16,768 nt of DNA from Phoronis pallida (lineage: Eukaryota > Phoronida > Phoronidae). Location of the stretch: the NCBI GenBank assembly GCA_028565715.1, contig JAOXYC010212016.1, positions 1 to 16,768 of the forward strand, given 5' to 3'. The notes under the pieces are model-generated. The model was given only the letters and a program-made list of their open reading frames with translations. It was not told the origin of the DNA and made no database searches. This document shows, piece after piece, positions 12,401 through 15,400 of this stretch. The translations under genes were made by a program, and so were the position numbers. The first letter of the stretch is position 1. Each line of letters begins with the position of its first letter.

Positions 12401-15400
12401 TCAAGAATCGGTAGAAATTATCAGCATGGCCAAGATTTTTTTTTAAAAAATTTTGTTTGAAAATTAAGTATTTTACCCTCATCCAAGAAATATAATAACA
12501 TGATAATAGAATATGTTCAGATGGGGGTGGTTGTCTTTTGCAACGTTATAGTTTTCAACAGGTGTAGGCCTAAGAACATTCAAGTAAGAAAGACTTACCC
12601 TGTTGTCTTCAACGATGTATAGGACATTAAACAACCAATCATAACTAAGCACGGTGATATTGCCGGTTGAATTGTAAACAGTGGAAATTGAGAGATTGAG
12701 CAAATCCATTTTTTGCACTATACTCTCGGAGTTCGAAAAAAATATGCTTCCGTTTTTCACATGGGAAGTTATTCCTGAAACAAACAACAAATACATATTG
12801 GAAAACGATTGGTGTAAGGACCTTTTGGGCATTTGAGTCATGGTATGAAGTGAATTGTTTTGCATTTCCTCTCGCCTGTTTAGTTGTTTTGAAAGCATAT
12901 CGTTTTATCAAAAACATTATCTCAAAAATGAGCAAGATACAAAGACAACCGCACAGTTTTGTAAAGGATACTGCGGTTGTACCACCAATTCTGTGCTGAG
13001 TCAATTACGTTTAGTGTTCTACGGGTTGTAGTGTCGGATACTTGTCCGGTTGTGCCTGTCATCAGCCATCATCGCGGACGTTATATTATGATAGATTCCT
13101 TTTATAATGGGGTTTTAAAAAAGTACAACAAGACTTTACAAGAATATCAATGAAGCATTATTGATATTTCATAAGAAATTACCTTGGATAACAGTTGTGT
13201 TGTGATGACTGTAAATGGTCTCAGGCGTGCCAAGTATTTTATTGAGTCTCAGTCGGTATATGTTGTAGTGAGAATAGAAGATAAGATAAAATGCATCGCT
13301 TTCGTTACCTGAAAGGGTGTCCGGAATTAAAAGACTGGTCGAAACCATTGACGTTTACCGTACTTGGACTGTTCAATAATGATTTTTTCCACAGAAATAT
13401 TCATTGATTATTATAAAATAAAATTGAAGATGCAAATGTCCATGGTTAATAACGTTTCGGATTTATTCACAAATCCATCATCAGATGAGAAGATACAGAA
13501 CAGGAAACAATATAAAAAAAATAGACAGCTATGTCACATCAAAATTCATGTGTACTATTTGCTGGCTAAAATATAAATGCAATTGCTACCACAGGTACAA
13601 AGGAAAGGAACCCACATATCTGTTTAGAGAACGCTCAGCATGAAATTCACTGATGAATAAACTCCGTTGATGAGAAGTTTAATCCTGTTATTGTCAACAG
13701 CAAGTATTTTAGCATCATGAAAGGCAATGCTATGACCAGTTTCAAGTAGTACATATGAATTTTGATGTGACATAGCTGTCTTGTTTTTTTATACTGCTTC
13801 CTGCTCTGTATCTTCTCAACTGATGATGGATTTGTGAATAAATCCGAAACGTTATTAACCATGGACATTTTCGTCTTCACTTTTTTCTTCAATCTAATTT
13901 TATACTTATGGCCAAAAACAAATATAATCATGCATTATTATGTGTTATTTTTATACAACGTGTACTTGGTTATGTTTCGACCACTCCTGTGTTAGCAATG
14001 TTATGTAAACGCAACCAGAAAAGCCGAATAAATCGTAAAGGTAGTGCAAAAGAGAAACCAGGACTTAGCGTCGGGTTTAAAAGCCCACTGGTGTCAGCGA
14101 ATATCCAGTGGCTCAATGGTTGAAATAATTTAAGTTTAAAGCAGACTTCCGAGATAAAGTTTCACTCATGATTTGTATTTTACAAAAGGGCGACAAAATT
14201 TATCTGTCTATATTCGCATTAGGAAGCAATTACCTGGAGGTTCCGCCAATGTACTGATGTTTTGCAATGTACAGGGTCCTTCCCCATACTGGTTTACACC
14301 AGATATAGAAACCTGATATAGTGTATCTGCCAACAAAGAGCCAAATCTAAAATATATGAAATGTTACCCTAGAAACGTTCACTGTATGTCAGAGGTGCCT
14401 CTGTAGAACTAAAAAATTTCTCTTTAAGAAATTATAAACAAATGCTACTATAGGTAAACGTTATGTGAACGGTAGGTCTATCATTTAGACGAAGCAGGAC
14501 TTTAATTAAAAAATGTTTTGTAATGGTTTACCTGTAGAATGTTGTGTCTGGGTTTATTTCTGCCACAATAGGTCGAGTATCTTTAGTAAGATAGGGCTTC
14601 AGTTTCAGTCGATAGGCAATAAGTGGGCCATTGATGAAAACAGGGGCATCCCACTGTATCTGCAGGACTGTTGGAGATGGTGATGTTAGACTTGCTATGG
14701 ATGGCGCGTCGGTTGGTGCTGGAAATACATCTTTATCAGAAATGCCTTTTCATAGTATAGTTGACAAATAGGGATAATTCAATAGATATGTACTATTGTT
14801 TTCGTTCAACTCAAGGGAGACTCGTGCATGAACTTGAAAAATTGTACGGAATACAATGTAGTCTTACTAATTGTTCTTGTAAATGCCACAGAAGTGTTCA
14901 GCGTGAATTGATTTGCCTTTCGTATCGTTATACGTACCTCCAGAAGGTAAGGTCATCGTGGTCTTTGATGCAGCTGAATACACAATATCAGTTCCATCTA
15001 CCTTGGCAACTATACGAAACTGAAATAGAAAAAAATGTATTGATTGTCGTCTTCAAACGTAACAAACCTGTGTGAAATTTTGCGCACAAATGAATTTCGT
15101 TTTCATCCAGGTTCAGGACGACAAAATTCCATGTATTCCCTGGTCAAATTTATCAAGTATAAAAAAATCACAATGTCCACAAACATTGTCAACAATTATT
15201 AACGATGAAATAAACCACATGTGCCTTTCGATCGCAAAATGGATGTCGTCAGAATCAATATTAAATGAGACATGCAAGCACCTGATATGCCGTGTATGGT
15301 CGCAACTCTGTTATCATGACTCCCTCTACATCTAGTTGCAACTGTTCGTATCGACCGGTCCACGTATTGTTGAAGGGAACTGAGACGTAGCGCCATTCTA

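Larger units (their letters stand above)
13436..13868. mobile_element. Fold-back fragment of a Penelope-like (PLE) retroelement, degenerate
   Basis: Two inverted arms of about 124 bases (13436-13559 and 13745-13868) flank a 185-base spacer. The minus strand of the second arm and spacer encodes a stretch resembling the C-terminal region of Penelope-like element proteins (TGH...F...A-IL...R-KLL). Each arm has a hammerhead-like core. Association of hammerhead ribozymes with Penelope-like elements is established; that this copy belongs to them is inference. No intact reverse transcriptase or GIY-YIG domain is present. Confidence 0.5.
13309..14233 (-). other. Largest intron (925 bases), carrying an inserted fold-back element
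   Basis: Separates FN3-2 from propeller 1. It is about three times the usual intron length here. The excess is explained at least partly by the inverted-repeat element at 13436-13868. Confidence 0.85.

Noticed and set aside
13454-13850. Complete, active hammerhead ribozymes
   Set aside because: Only the core boxes and stem II are visible. I could not pair stems I and III or place a cleavage site, so activity is not claimed.
13908-14123. Plus-strand open frame of 71 codons next to the fold-back element
   Set aside because: Low-complexity intron sequence with no domain recognised. It might be part of the inserted element, but nothing supports coding.
15072-15335. Plus-strand open frame of 87 codons
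   Set aside because: It covers an intron and the antisense of FN3-1, with no recognisable product.
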